64,000 nucleotides of DNA from an uncultured Eubacterium sp. (GCA_947385775.1 CANDMI010000008.1:1-64000); one strand, 5' to 3'; shown: positions 20,286 to 29,453, numbered from the stretch's first letter. Notes: generated by a model from the letters alone, not told the origin. Translations and numbers: made by a program.

Positions 20286-21941
20286 GTGGCGGATTCAAAA
20301 TTAAAGATCATTCCATTGGGCGGGCTAGAACAGATTGGAATGAATATTACTGTTTTTGAGTATGAAGACAGTATCATTGTTGTGGATTGCGGGTTGTCAT
20401 TCCCAGAGGACGACATGCTGGGAATCGACCTGGTAATCCCTGACATTTCCTATTTAAAAGATAATATCGATAAAGTAAAGGGCTTTTTTATCACCCACGG
20501 GCATGAAGACCATATCGGCGCGATCCCATATGTATTAAGGGAGATCAATGTGCCGATCTATGCGACAAAGCTGACTATTGGCATTATTGACAATAAGTTA
20601 AAAGAGCATGACATGCTGCGTACAGTAAAGCGCAAAGTTGTAAGGTATGGCCAGCATATTAACCTGGGATGCTTTCGCGTGGAGTTTATCAAGACAAACC
20701 ACAGCATCCAGGACGCGGCGGCGCTTGCGATCTACTCCCCGGCAGGGGTGGTCATTCATACAGGGGATTTTAAAGTCGATTACACGCCGGTATTTGGAGA
20801 CACGATTGATTTACAAAGGTTCGGGGAATTAGGGAAAAAAGGCGTGCTCGCGCTGTTATGCGACAGCACGAACGCGGAACGCGCGGGCTTTACGATGTCG
20901 GAAAAAACAGTGGGAAAGGCGCTGGATACGATTTTTGCGGATCATAAAAAGAACCGCATTATCATATCCACATTCGCTTCCAATGTAGACCGCGTGCAGC
21001 AGATCATAAACTGCGCATATAATTATGGCAGAAAGGTTGTGATCGAAGGGCGCAGCATGGTCAGCATCATAAGCACCGCGTCGGAGCTTGGCTATATCCA
21101 TATCCCGGAGCATACGTTGATAGACATAGAAAAGCTAAAGGATTATCCGGATGAAATGACGGTGCTCATTACGACAGGCAGCCAGGGCGAATCTATGGCG
21201 GCGCTGTCCCGTATCGCAAGCGGGATGCACCGAAAAGTGGCGGTAAAGCCAAACGACCTTATCGTATTAAGCTCCAGCCCGATCCCTGGAAATGAAAAGG
21301 CGATCACAAAGATCATCAATGAACTGTCGATGAAGGGCGCGGAGGTTATTTTTCAGGATGTCCATGTATCCGGCCACGCCTGCGCGGAGGACATTAAGCT
21401 GATCTATTCTTTAGTGCGGCCGAAATACGCGATCCCGGTTCATGGGGAATACAAGCATTTAAAGGCGCAGGCGAAGATCGCGGAGGAGCTTGGGGTATTA
21501 AAAGAAAATATTTTCCTGATGTTTTCCGGCGATATTTTAGAGCTGGATGAAGACAGCGCGAAAATAACCGGAAAGGTGCATGTCAGCGACGTCATGGTGG
21601 ACGGCCTTGGCGTAGGCGATGTGGGAAACATCGTATTGAGGGACAGGCAGCACCTTGCGGAGGAAGGGATTATCATTGTCGTCCTTACGTTAGAAGCCGG
21701 CTCCGGCATGGCTTTAGCCGGCCCGGATATCGTATCCAGGGGCTTTGTGTACGTCAGAGGCTCGGAAAGCCTGATGGAGGAAGCGAAGCATTTGCTAAAC
21801 GGCACAGTGGAAAGCTGTATGGACAAGCATATTACGGACTGGGGCAGGATCAAGGCGGAGATCAAGGACACCTTAGGGGAGTTTGTATGGAAAGAGACAA
21901 AACGCCGCCCTATGATCATCCCGATTATTATGGAAGTATAA
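20286..21941 (+). CDS. rnj: Ribonuclease J
   Basis: 551 residues from GTG 20286 with AAAGGAGAG 8 nt upstream. The metallo-beta-lactamase core has HGHEDHIG, then the beta-CASP motifs (CDSTNAERAGFT; SGHACAEDIK; PVHGEY). RNase J is an endonuclease and 5-prime exonuclease in mRNA decay and rRNA maturation. A C-terminal domain is present. Only one RNase J lies in the window, so J1 and J2 cannot be distinguished. Confidence 0.95.
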   Translation: MADSKLKIIPLGGLEQIGMNITVFEYEDSIIVVDCGLSFPEDDMLGIDLVIPDISYLKDNIDKVKGFFITHGHEDHIGAIPYVLREINVPIYATKLTIGIIDNKLKEHDMLRTVKRKVVRYGQHINLGCFRVEFIKTNHSIQDAAALAIYSPAGVVIHTGDFKVDYTPVFGDTIDLQRFGELGKKGVLALLCDSTNAERAGFTMSEKTVGKALDTIFADHKKNRIIISTFASNVDRVQQIINCAYNYGRKVVIEGRSMVSIISTASELGYIHIPEHTLIDIEKLKDYPDEMTVLITTGSQGESMAALSRIASGMHRKVAVKPNDLIVLSSSPIPGNEKAITKIINELSMKGAEVIFQDVHVSGHACAEDIKLIYSLVRPKYAIPVHGEYKHLKAQAKIAEELGVLKENIFLMFSGDILELDEDSAKITGKVHVSDVMVDGLGVGDVGNIVLRDRQHLAEEGIIIVVLTLEAGSGMALAGPDIVSRGFVYVRGSESLMEEAKHLLNGTVESCMDKHITDWGRIKAEIKDTLGEFVWKETKRRPMIIPIIMEV

Positions 21942-22007
21942 GACGAAGTATAAGGTTAAGATCATAAAATGATTCAGTTTTAAGGAAAGCGAAAAGAGGT
22001 GGGGACA

Positions 22008-22355
22008 ATGGGCCAGGTAGAGCAGGCGATTGAAAATTTAGCAAAAGCAATCTGTGAAAGCCGCGAATACGTTAGGTATCAAAAGATCCGTGAGATTGTC
22101 CACGAGGATCCGCAGCTGGAGAAAAAAATCCACGCATACCGCAGAGACAATTACAAAGTCCAAAACACAAAGGACAGCGCCGCTTTATTGGAGCTTGCAG
22201 ACCGTTTGGAGCGGGAAAACGTAGAGTTTCGCAAAAACCCGAATGTAAACGAATATCTGGACGCAGAGCTTTCTTTTTGCCGCCTGTTTCAGAGAATAAA
22301 CTGGGCGATTGTCTCTAAAATTGATTTTGATTTAGGGTTTGAGCTGGATGACTAA
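22008..22355 (+). CDS. YlbF/YmcA family protein
   Basis: 115 residues, helical, with the DUF964 pattern (AIENLAKAICESREYVRYQ; HAYRRDNY). In Bacillus, YlbF, YmcA and YaaT form the Y-complex that affects RNase Y activity. The position directly after RNase J is notable. AAGAGGTGGGG precedes ATG 22008. Its last 8 nt overlap the next gene. Confidence 0.82.
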   Translation: MGQVEQAIENLAKAICESREYVRYQKIREIVHEDPQLEKKIHAYRRDNYKVQNTKDSAALLELADRLERENVEFRKNPNVNEYLDAELSFCRLFQRINWAIVSKIDFDLGFELDD

Positions 22356-22740
22356 GTGGAAACTGGTAAAAACGATTTTGGGGATCAGCTGTAGCGCGCT
22401 TATTTTTATCCTGGCAATATACGGCTTATATCAGGCGGGGGTGCGTTCCTATAGCTTTGGATACCGGATCTTTACGGAGCCTGCGGTTGCCGTAGAGGGT
22501 GAGGGCAGAGAAAAGCTCGTTCAGGTCAAACAGTCCATGGGGGCCGCAGAGATTGGAGAGCTGCTGCAAGATAAGGGGCTGGTGCGGGATAAATGGCTGT
22601 TTGTGTTCCAGCTGAAATTTTCAGAGTATAATAAAAAGATCCTGCCCGGCATTTATACATTGGACACTTCTATGACGGCGCAGGATATGATGAAGGTTAT
22701 GAGCGGGGATACCAAAGAAGAGGAGCCGGCAAAGGAATGA
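22348..22740 (+). CDS. Short MltG/YceG-like membrane protein without the catalytic domain
   Basis: 130 residues: one membrane helix (residues 10-32) and an extracytoplasmic part resembling the LysM-like N-terminal domain of MltG (SMGAAEIGELLQDKGLVRDKWLFVFQLK, PGIYTLDTSMTAQDMMKVM). Full MltG is about 330-380 residues with a lytic transglycosylase domain, so this protein should lack enzyme activity. The position before trmR matches mltG (yrrL) next to yrrM in Bacillus. The remainder is not found in other frames downstream, so it is a short form, not a fresh frameshift. Confidence 0.75.
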   Translation: MTKWKLVKTILGISCSALIFILAIYGLYQAGVRSYSFGYRIFTEPAVAVEGEGREKLVQVKQSMGAAEIGELLQDKGLVRDKWLFVFQLKFSEYNKKILPGIYTLDTSMTAQDMMKVMSGDTKEEEPAKE

Positions 22741-22746
22741 GGAGCC

Positions 22747-23418
22747 ATGATTATCGATGAGAGGTTTGTAACCTATCTTGGTTCGTTAAGCTGCGGCAAC
22801 ACGCAGCTTTTAGACCAGATTGAAGCAGAGGCGCTGCGATCGGACGTGCCGATCATCCGCAGGGAAACGCAAAGCTGCTTAAAGCTTTTTTTGGCGATCC
22901 ATAAGCCAAAGCGGATTTTGGAGGTCGGGACGGCGGTGGGGTTTTCCGCGATTTTCATGAAAACCTATAATCCGTCAGACTGCCAGATCACAACGATTGA
23001 AAATTACGAAAAAAGAATCCTGGCCGCGCGGGAAAACATCAAACGGGCGGGCATGGACGCTTCGATCACCCTGATAGCGGAGGATGCGGCGGTGGCGCTA
23101 ACGCGCCTTAGCGGAACGTATGATTTTATTTTTATGGACGCCGCAAAGGGCCAGTACCTTTCTTATCTGCCTAAGGTCATGCGGCTTTTGGAGAAGGACG
23201 GGCTTTTGATTTCGGATAATATACTCCAGGATGGAGACATTATTGAATCCAGATACGCGGTAAAACGGCGGAACCGCACGATCCATAAAAGGATGCGCAG
23301 CTATTTATACGAGTTGACCCATCATAAGGAGCTTACGACCGCGATACTGCCGGTGGGCGATGGGATCGCGGTCAGCAGCCGCTGCGTCGCCTCCCACAAT
23401 CTCGGTTCGCAAATATAA
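22747..23418 (+). CDS. trmR: O-methyltransferase TrmR (tRNA ho5U34)
   Basis: 223 residues of the class I O-methyltransferase family, with ILEVGTAVGFSAI (SAM loop), FIFMDAAKGQYLSYLP and LLISDNIL. The Bacillus homologue YrrM/TrmR methylates 5-hydroxyuridine at tRNA position 34. The U32 protein next door probably makes the hydroxyuridine substrate, so two steps of one wobble modification are encoded together. GAGGAG precedes ATG 22747. Confidence 0.83.
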   Translation: MIIDERFVTYLGSLSCGNTQLLDQIEAEALRSDVPIIRRETQSCLKLFLAIHKPKRILEVGTAVGFSAIFMKTYNPSDCQITTIENYEKRILAARENIKRAGMDASITLIAEDAAVALTRLSGTYDFIFMDAAKGQYLSYLPKVMRLLEKDGLLISDNILQDGDIIESRYAVKRRNRTIHKRMRSYLYELTHHKELTTAILPVGDGIAVSSRCVASHNLGSQI

Positions 23419-23434
23419 GGAAGGATAAAAAAAG

Positions 23435-24682
23435 ATGAAACGTCCGGAATTGCTCATTCCAGCAGGCAGCTTAGAAGCGCTTAAGGTTGCGGTCATGTAT
23501 GGCGCGAATGCGGTATATATTGGAGGAGAGGCATATGGGCTGCGCGCGAAAGCAAAAAATTTTTCTATAAGCCAGATGGCGGAGGGGATCGCCTTTGCGC
23601 ACGCCCATGGCGCAAAGGTCTACGTTACGGCGAATATTTTTGCCCATAACGGGGATCTAGAGGGCGTGCGGGAATATTTTGCCAGGCTTTGTGAGATATC
23701 GCCGGATGCGCTTATCATTTCAGACCCGGGGGTATTTTCCATTGCAAAAGAGGTATGCCCTAAGATTGAGATCCATATCAGCACCCAGGCAAACAATACG
23801 AACTATGAGACTTTTTTATTCTGGCACAGGCTTGGCGCGAAACGGATCGTGGCGGCAAGGGAGCTTACGTTAGAGGAGATTTCCGACATCCGATGCCAGA
23901 TACCAAAGGAGCTTGAGATCGAAGCGTTCGTCCATGGATCGATGTGCATCTCCTATTCGGGCAGGTGCCTGCTTAGCAATTATTTTACGGGCAGGGACGC
24001 AAACCAGGGGGAATGCACGCACCCATGCCGCTGGAAATATGCGGTAATGGAGGAAACAAGGCCCGGAGAATATCTTCCGGTTTATGAAAATGAGCGGGGG
24101 ACGTATTTATTTAATTCCAAGGACTTGTGCATGGTGGGGCATATCCCGCAGCTGATTCAGGCAGGGATTGACAGCTTCAAGGTGGAAGGGCGCATGAAAA
24201 CGGCTTTGTACATCGCGTCAGTGGCAAGGACTTACCGTAAAGCGATCGATGATTTTATGGAGTCCAGGCAGCTTTATGAAAAGAACCTGCCCTGGTATTT
24301 CGAGCAGATCGCGGCATGCACGTATAGGCAGTATACGACGGGTTTTTTCTTTGGAAAGCCGTCGGAAGAGACGCAGATTTACGATAACAGCACGTACGTA
24401 AAAGGGTATACGTTTCTTGGGATCATAGAAGGCCAAAATAAAGACGGGCTTTACCTGATCCGGCAGCGCAACAAATTTTGCGTAGGAGAGCGGATGGAAG
24501 CCATGAAAAAAGACGGGCGCAACTTAACCGTTACAGTCCGGGCAATTTATGATGAAAACGGCACGTCGATGCAGTCCGCGCCGCATCCAAAGCAGGTATT
24601 GTACGTCGACCTGGAATGCGAGATAAGCAAACAGGATAAACTTGAAAAATACGATATTTTACGCAGGAAAGAAATAAATTGA
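23435..24682 (+). CDS. trhP: U32 peptidase-like tRNA hydroxylation protein (TrhP/YrrO family)
   Basis: 415 residues. It begins KRPELLIPAGSLEALKVAV and carries the U32 signature region with clustered cysteines (MCISYSGRCLLSNY, NQGECTHPCRW) expected to bind an iron-sulfur cluster. Homologues (E. coli YegQ, Bacillus YrrN/YrrO) form ho5U34 in tRNA using prephenate. Only one U32 gene is present here where Bacillus has two in tandem. Follows trmR by 16 bp. Confidence 0.83.
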   Translation: MKRPELLIPAGSLEALKVAVMYGANAVYIGGEAYGLRAKAKNFSISQMAEGIAFAHAHGAKVYVTANIFAHNGDLEGVREYFARLCEISPDALIISDPGVFSIAKEVCPKIEIHISTQANNTNYETFLFWHRLGAKRIVAARELTLEEISDIRCQIPKELEIEAFVHGSMCISYSGRCLLSNYFTGRDANQGECTHPCRWKYAVMEETRPGEYLPVYENERGTYLFNSKDLCMVGHIPQLIQAGIDSFKVEGRMKTALYIASVARTYRKAIDDFMESRQLYEKNLPWYFEQIAACTYRQYTTGFFFGKPSEETQIYDNSTYVKGYTFLGIIEGQNKDGLYLIRQRNKFCVGERMEAMKKDGRNLTVTVRAIYDENGTSMQSAPHPKQVLYVDLECEISKQDKLEKYDILRRKEIN

Positions 24683-24707
24683 CATAGAAATAAAAAAGAA
24701 ATAAAAA
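24679..24707 (+). promoter_or_regulatory. Possible promoter for the lactonase gene
   Basis: TTGACA (24679-24684, overlapping the end of the U32 gene), 17-bp spacer, TAAAAA (24702-24707). A GC hairpin CGCCCC-AAGC-GGGGCG (24717-24732) lies between it and the ribosome site. Confidence 0.45.
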
Positions 24708-24759
24708 GCCATAGGCCGCCCCAAGCGGGGCGCAGCATGAGGAAAAGGAGGGTTCTGTA

Positions 24760-25818
24760 ATGGGACAGGATAGGTATGTAGCTTATGTAGGGACTTATAC
24801 GCATGAGAACAGCTTGGGCATTCATATTTATGATTTGGATGAAGAAAAAGGAAGCATAAAAGAGCGTAAGATGGTTCCGATCAGTAATTCATCAGACATT
24901 ATTATTTCTCATAATGGCAAGATTTTATACTCCATTGCGGATGAAGGGGTGGAGGCGTTTCATATTATGCCGGACGGCGACCTTCAGTCCATCAATAAAG
25001 AATTTATCGGCGGCATGAGGGGCTGTAACCTGGAGCTGGATGAAGAAGACCGCTATCTGTTTGTGGCAGGCTATCACGATGCCAGGGTGTCAATGATGCG
25101 TCTGAATAAGGACGGCTCCATCGCCGGGATTGCTGACGGTGTGTTCCATAAAGGGATGGGGCGGTGCATCGCGGAGCGAAATTCCAGGCCGCATGTGCAC
25201 TGTGTCAAAGTTACGCCGGACCAGAAGTTTTTGTGCGCGGTAGATGGCGGCTTAGACCACGTAAAGATTTATCGGATCGATTACCAGATGGGGAAACTGA
25301 TCAACCATGATATTTTAAGATGCCCGCTGGATTCCGCGCCGCGCGCCATGTGCTTTAGCGAGGATGGGCAGTATGCGTATGTGCTGTGCGAGCTTCGAAA
25401 TGAGATCAATGTATACCATTACCATGTCGTAGAAAATGACAATCCGGAATTTGACCTGATCCAGACGATTTCTACGATCGACCCGTCAGAGGATGAAATT
25501 TGCAGCGCGGCTTCTATGACCTTTTCGCCGGATGGGAAGCATTTATACTGCACCGACGCCGGGATTAATTCGGCTCTTATTTTTGCCGTGGATACGGAAA
25601 GCGGGATGCTGTCCCTTGTATGCAATTCCAGGGTTGGCGGGGAATTTCCAAAGGCTGTCGCGGTATTTCCAAATGACAAGTATTTCCTGTGCTTAAACCA
25701 TGACGATAATTCGATTGGCATATTTGAGATGAATTACGAAAAGAACTATTTCCTGATGCACGGCGCGCCGATTAAAGTCGAAACGCCAAATTCCATCCGC
25801 ATTCATAAGTTGGCGTGA
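24760..25818 (+). CDS. Lactonase family protein (6-phosphogluconolactonase-like beta-propeller)
   Basis: 352 residues of the seven-bladed Pgl/lactonase family, starting RYVAYVGTYTHENSLGIHIY and containing PHVHCVKVTPDQKFLCAVD and the repeated YVLCELRNEINVY-type blades. YbhE-type members hydrolyse 6-phosphogluconolactone in the pentose phosphate pathway; others act on different lactones or have lost activity. AAAAGGAGGG precedes ATG 24760. No other pentose phosphate gene is nearby, so the substrate is open. Confidence 0.82.
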   Translation: MGQDRYVAYVGTYTHENSLGIHIYDLDEEKGSIKERKMVPISNSSDIIISHNGKILYSIADEGVEAFHIMPDGDLQSINKEFIGGMRGCNLELDEEDRYLFVAGYHDARVSMMRLNKDGSIAGIADGVFHKGMGRCIAERNSRPHVHCVKVTPDQKFLCAVDGGLDHVKIYRIDYQMGKLINHDILRCPLDSAPRAMCFSEDGQYAYVLCELRNEINVYHYHVVENDNPEFDLIQTISTIDPSEDEICSAASMTFSPDGKHLYCTDAGINSALIFAVDTESGMLSLVCNSRVGGEFPKAVAVFPNDKYFLCLNHDDNSIGIFEMNYEKNYFLMHGAPIKVETPNSIRIHKLA

Positions 25819-25839
25819 GTGTCGTGAGTATGGGCGATA

Positions 25840-25882
25840 CCCGCGAACGAAAAAGTTTTACAGATACATTGGCGTTCGCGGG
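25840..25882. promoter_or_regulatory. Perfect GC-rich inverted repeat before the DHH gene
   Basis: CCCGCGAACG (25840-25849) pairs with CGTTCGCGGG (25873-25882) across a 23-nt A/T-rich loop. No T-run follows, and the DHH gene starts 38 bp later. It could be a transcript hairpin or a processing site. Confidence 0.4.
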
Positions 25883-25920
25883 CAAACATGAACGTTTTCG
25901 AGTATAAAAAGGGGGCAGGG

Positions 25921-26874
25921 ATGTCAGAAAAATACCGTTTGGTAACAAGAAGCGATTTTGATGGGCTGGTATGCGCGATGATCTTAAAGGAGCTGGATTT
26001 AATTGACGACATTAAGTTTGTGCATCCAAAGGATATGCAGGATGGGCTGATCCCGGTGACCGACCGGGATATTACGACGAACCTTCCGTATGTGGACGGC
26101 GTGCATCTGGCGTTTGACCATCATTCCAGCGAAGTAAGGGACGATAAGGAGCAGCCGGATTATATTATCGAAGGGGAAGCGCCGTCCGCGGCCCGGGTGG
26201 TTTATGAATATTATGGCGGGAAAGAAAAACTTTCCTGCATTTCCGACGAGATTATGGACGCGGTAGACAAATCGGATTCGGCGCAGTTTACAATGGAAGA
26301 TATTTTGCATCCGCAGGGCTGGACGCTTATGAGCTTTTTAATGGACGCGCGCACCGGGCTTGGGCGGTTCCACGAGTTTCGGATCTCCAATTATGAGCTG
26401 ATGATGCAGCTGATCGACTACTGCAGGGAGCATCCGATAGAAGACGTTTTGCAACTGCCGGATGTCAAAGAAAGGGTGGAGCTTTATTTCCGCCAGCAGC
26501 AGGATTTTAAAGACCAGCTGCAACGCGTCACAAAAATGCATGACGACGTGGCGGTCATTTACTTAAAGGACGAAGAGATCATTTATACGGGGAACCGTTT
26601 TTTGGTATACGCTATGTATCCGCAGGCAAAGATCTCGGTGCATGTGATGTGGGGGTTCCGCAAGCAGAATACGGCGGTCACCATCGGAAAGTCCATCGTA
26701 AACCGCGCTTCCCAGGTGGATATAGGGGAAATCTGCCATTATTACGGAGGAGGCGGTCACCGAAACGCAGGCACCTGCCAGCTTCCAAACGATGAAGTGG
26801 ACGGCATTTTACCGGATATTTTAGATCTGCTGAATGAAAAGATCACATTGCAGGAGCTTGCCAAGAAAAAATAA
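25921..26874 (+). CDS. DHH family phosphoesterase
   Basis: 317 residues. SDFDGLVCAM and LAFDHHSSE supply the D-x-D and DHH metal-binding motifs; GGGGHRNAGTC near the end is the DHHA1 signature. The family includes oligoribonuclease/pAp phosphatases and exopolyphosphatases, and the substrate here is not settled. ATG 25921 is preferred because GGGGGCAGGG lies just upstream; ATG 25888 has no ribosome site. Confidence 0.87.
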   Translation: MSEKYRLVTRSDFDGLVCAMILKELDLIDDIKFVHPKDMQDGLIPVTDRDITTNLPYVDGVHLAFDHHSSEVRDDKEQPDYIIEGEAPSAARVVYEYYGGKEKLSCISDEIMDAVDKSDSAQFTMEDILHPQGWTLMSFLMDARTGLGRFHEFRISNYELMMQLIDYCREHPIEDVLQLPDVKERVELYFRQQQDFKDQLQRVTKMHDDVAVIYLKDEEIIYTGNRFLVYAMYPQAKISVHVMWGFRKQNTAVTIGKSIVNRASQVDIGEICHYYGGGGHRNAGTCQLPNDEVDGILPDILDLLNEKITLQELAKKK

Positions 26875-26940
26875 AAAAAATAAGAGAAAATAAGAAAAAT
26901 AAGGCTCTGGCGCCTGCGGGCGATGTGGTCTGCCGGCAAT

Positions 26941-26962
26941 TGCCGCTGTAAAAAAAGCGGCA
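26941..26962 (+). terminator. Hairpin between the DHH gene and malQ
   Basis: TGCCGCT (26941-26947) and AGCGGCA (26956-26962) form a 7-bp stem with an A-rich loop, followed by GCTTATTT. A weak terminator at best. A consensus -10 box TATAAT (26990-26995) with no good -35 lies downstream and may serve malQ. Confidence 0.35.
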
Positions 26963-27030
26963 GCTTATTTGGCGAAAACAACCTGTAAATATAATTGTGG
27001 AATTGAGGATAAGTGTAAAGGAGAAGACAT

Positions 27031-28743
27031 ATGCGTGCAAGTGGAGTGCTGCTTCCGGTAAGCAGCTTATCATCAAAATATGGAATTGGGTGTTTTTCAA
27101 AGGAAGCATATCGGTTTATTGATTACTTGAAAAAATATGGGCAGAGCTATTGGCAGATCTTGCCTTTGGGACAGACCAGCTACGGGGATTCGCCGTATCA
27201 GTCTTTTTCCACTTTTGCGGGCAACCCTTATTTTATCAGCTTAGAAAAGCTGGTGCAAAAGGGGCTGTTAAAAAAGAAGGAATGCGACGCCTGCGATTTT
27301 GGGAAGGAGCCTGCTTATGTGGACTATGGCAGGATGTACAAGGCGCGTTATAAATTGTTAAAAGAAGCGTTTTCCCACTTTGACCAGTCCGAGCGGGAAT
27401 TTGTCACGTTTCAAAAAGAGCAGCAGTGGCTCTCCGATTACGCGCTGTTTATGGCGTTAAAGGATCATTTTAAGGGCAAAAGCTGGGTGGAATGGCCGGA
27501 GGATATCCGTATCCGCAAGCCGCAGGCAATGGAGGAGTACCAAGAGAAGCTTAGCAAAGAAATGGCTTTTTATATGTATGTCCAGTATGAGTTTTTCAGC
27601 CAGTGGAAAGAACTGAAAGCTTATGCGAACGAGCAGGGCATTCAGATCATCGGCGACATCCCGATTTACGTGGCGTTAGACAGTTCGGACGCATGGGCGT
27701 CCCCGGAGCTGTTCCAGTTTGATAAAGACCGCAAGCCGACTGCCGTAGCAGGCTGCCCGCCAGACGGCTTTTCCGCCACCGGGCAGTTATGGGGCAACCC
27801 GCTTTACGACTGGGATTACCATGAAAAAACAAATTACGCATGGTGGGTAAAGCGCGTCGCCGCCTGCTATGAGATGTACGATGTGATCCGCATCGACCAT
27901 TTCCGCGGTTTTGACGAATACTACGCGATCCCGGCAGGGGATAAGACCGCGGAAAACGGAAAATGGAAAAAAGGCCCTGGCATCGGGCTGTTTGACGCTC
28001 TGAAAAAAGAGCTTGGGGATTTAAACATTATCGTAGAAGACCTTGGATATATTACCGACACTGTACGCGAGATGGTGCGCGCCTGCGGCTTTCCGAATAT
28101 GAAGGTTTTGGAATTTGCCTTTGACGCAAGGGATTCCAGCGGCCCAAGCGATTATTTGCCGTATAATTACGACAAAAACTGCGTGGTCTATACCGGAACC
28201 CATGACAACGAGACGCTTCGCGGCTGGCTGGAATCGGTGCCAAGCGCGGCATACGGCCAGATCGAGCGTTATCTGGGTCGCAAGATCAAGGACAAAGACG
28301 AGATGACCCGCGAGATTATTCGCATGGCTCAGGCCAGCGCCGCAAACCTGTGCATCATCCCGATCCAGGATTACCTTGTGTTAGACAATACGGCAAGGAT
28401 GAACCAGCCGTCCACGATTGGCGCGAACTGGAAATGGCGACTGCTCCCAGACCAGCTTGACAGCGAGACGGGGCTTTGGATGAAGCAGCTTACAAAGACG
28501 TACGGGCGGCTTGCGAAAGCGCATAAGGCGGCGGAGGCGAAGGAGGATGCTGACGGAAAGGGATTGTCAGCGGACGAAAAGCAGGCTGCGTCGGCGGATA
28601 AGATGGAAGCTGCGGATAAAGCGAAAGCGGCTGATGAGATAAAGTCTGCGGACGGGAAGCATAGTGGCGTTTCGGAAGGAAGTAAGGATAAGATCCAGGA
28701 GATGCGGGAGCATCGGGAGAAAGTGAAGAAGAACCGGGGGTAG
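27031..28743 (+). CDS. malQ: 4-alpha-glucanotransferase MalQ with a charged C-terminal tail
   Basis: 570 residues. The GH77 core of about 490 residues shows RASGVLLPVSSL, GDIPIYVALDSSDAWA, VIRIDHFRGFDEYYAIP (nucleophile Asp), IIVEDLGYIT (acid/base Glu) and YTGTHDNETLRGW. It rearranges alpha-1,4-glucans in glycogen or maltodextrin use. After residue 490 comes an unusual tail of about 80 residues made of Ala, Lys, Asp and Glu with repeated SADEK/AADK units, not part of the family. GGAGAAG precedes ATG 27031. A strong hairpin follows the stop. Confidence 0.94.
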   Translation: MRASGVLLPVSSLSSKYGIGCFSKEAYRFIDYLKKYGQSYWQILPLGQTSYGDSPYQSFSTFAGNPYFISLEKLVQKGLLKKKECDACDFGKEPAYVDYGRMYKARYKLLKEAFSHFDQSEREFVTFQKEQQWLSDYALFMALKDHFKGKSWVEWPEDIRIRKPQAMEEYQEKLSKEMAFYMYVQYEFFSQWKELKAYANEQGIQIIGDIPIYVALDSSDAWASPELFQFDKDRKPTAVAGCPPDGFSATGQLWGNPLYDWDYHEKTNYAWWVKRVAACYEMYDVIRIDHFRGFDEYYAIPAGDKTAENGKWKKGPGIGLFDALKKELGDLNIIVEDLGYITDTVREMVRACGFPNMKVLEFAFDARDSSGPSDYLPYNYDKNCVVYTGTHDNETLRGWLESVPSAAYGQIERYLGRKIKDKDEMTREIIRMAQASAANLCIIPIQDYLVLDNTARMNQPSTIGANWKWRLLPDQLDSETGLWMKQLTKTYGRLAKAHKAAEAKEDADGKGLSADEKQAASADKMEAADKAKAADEIKSADGKHSGVSEGSKDKIQEMREHREKVKKNRG

Positions 28744-28778
28744 GGCATCGGTAATGATTGTACCCTGTGGCGCATGTT

Positions 28779-28802
28779 ATGGGCGGTTTTAGAACCGCCC
28801 AT
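28779..28802 (+). terminator. Terminator hairpin after malQ
   Basis: ATGGGCGGTT (28779-28788) pairs with AACCGCCCAT (28793-28802) around a TTAG loop; T-rich sequence follows. It lies between convergent malQ and the small - strand gene. Confidence 0.68.
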
Positions 28803-28842
28803 TTGTGCGTTTTCAATTGTTTTTTGTCGTCTGCAATTGTTT

Positions 28843-28998
28843 TTAGTTGTCCTCAATGCCTTTTTGAGTGTCATTGATCAGTGTTTCCGTCATTTTTTCA
28901 GCTTTTTCATACTCCTTGTTTTTAAGTGCGTCGTTTAGGTCTTTTAGGTCCTGTAACAGCCGTCTTAAATAACTTTTAAATATGCTTATACTATTCAT
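28843..28998 (-). CDS. Small helical protein, 51 residues, unknown function
   Basis: The protein starts MNSISIFKSYLRRLLQDLKD and continues as a charged, probably coiled-coil helix. The start is set by GAAAGGAGAGTGG directly before the ATG (28998-28996), and a consensus promoter (29047-29075) faces it, which argues that it is real. The longer open frame from 29079 runs through the promoter and is not used. No family recognised. Confidence 0.65.
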   Translation of the reverse strand: MNSISIFKSYLRRLLQDLKDLNDALKNKEYEKAEKMTETLINDTQKGIEDN

Positions 28999-29046
28999 CC
29001 ACTCTCCTTTCGATCGTTTTGGTTCTTGTTCCAATTGGATGATTAT

Positions 29047-29075
29047 ATTATAATATGCGCGCGTAATCCTATCAA
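29047..29075 (-). promoter_or_regulatory. Promoter of the 51-residue protein gene
   Basis: On the - strand, TTGATA (29075-29070), 17 bp, TATAAT (29052-29047); 49 bp to the start codon. Confidence 0.7.
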
Positions 29076-29239
29076 GCAATTTTAGCGATACAGTTTGATT
29101 TTGGAAATTTTCTCATTCATTTCATTTAGACAAAACACTTGCAAATGCACAAGGTTGCGATTTTTATAAAGATGATATTCAAGGGAATCGATATCGATTA
29201 TGAATGATATTGCGAAAGGTGATTGAACTAGATAAATCA

Positions 29240-29273
29240 AAAACTGTCAAAAGGTGTACTTTTTGACAGTTTT
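29240..29273. terminator. Hairpin A, 13-bp perfect stem with TGTCAAAA core
   Basis: AAAACTGTCAAAA (29240-29252) pairs with TTTTGACAGTTTT (29261-29273) around an 8-nt loop. A/T pairs at the base would let it work as a terminator in either direction. It shares the core TGTCAAAA/TTTTGACA with hairpin B. Confidence 0.55.
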
Positions 29274-29419
29274 AAATAATACAAACTTAGTTTAGCATAT
29301 TGTTAGCCGAAAGTCTATATTTTTCATAGTTTTATTTCTATATTTATTTATATTTTCTATTAAAATCATCATTTATTCTATATTTGACTCTTTTATTTGA
29401 AGAATAATCTCCTCCACGG

Positions 29420-29453
29420 CCTGGTGTCAAAAAGTACGCTTTTTGACACCAGG
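29420..29453. terminator. Hairpin B, 15-bp perfect stem with TACG loop
   Basis: CCTGGTGTCAAAAAG (29420-29434) pairs with CTTTTTGACACCAGG (29439-29453) around TACG. It is followed by AGTGTATCC with no T-run. It is related to hairpin A in core sequence, and 147 bp precede the invasin-like gene. Confidence 0.5.
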
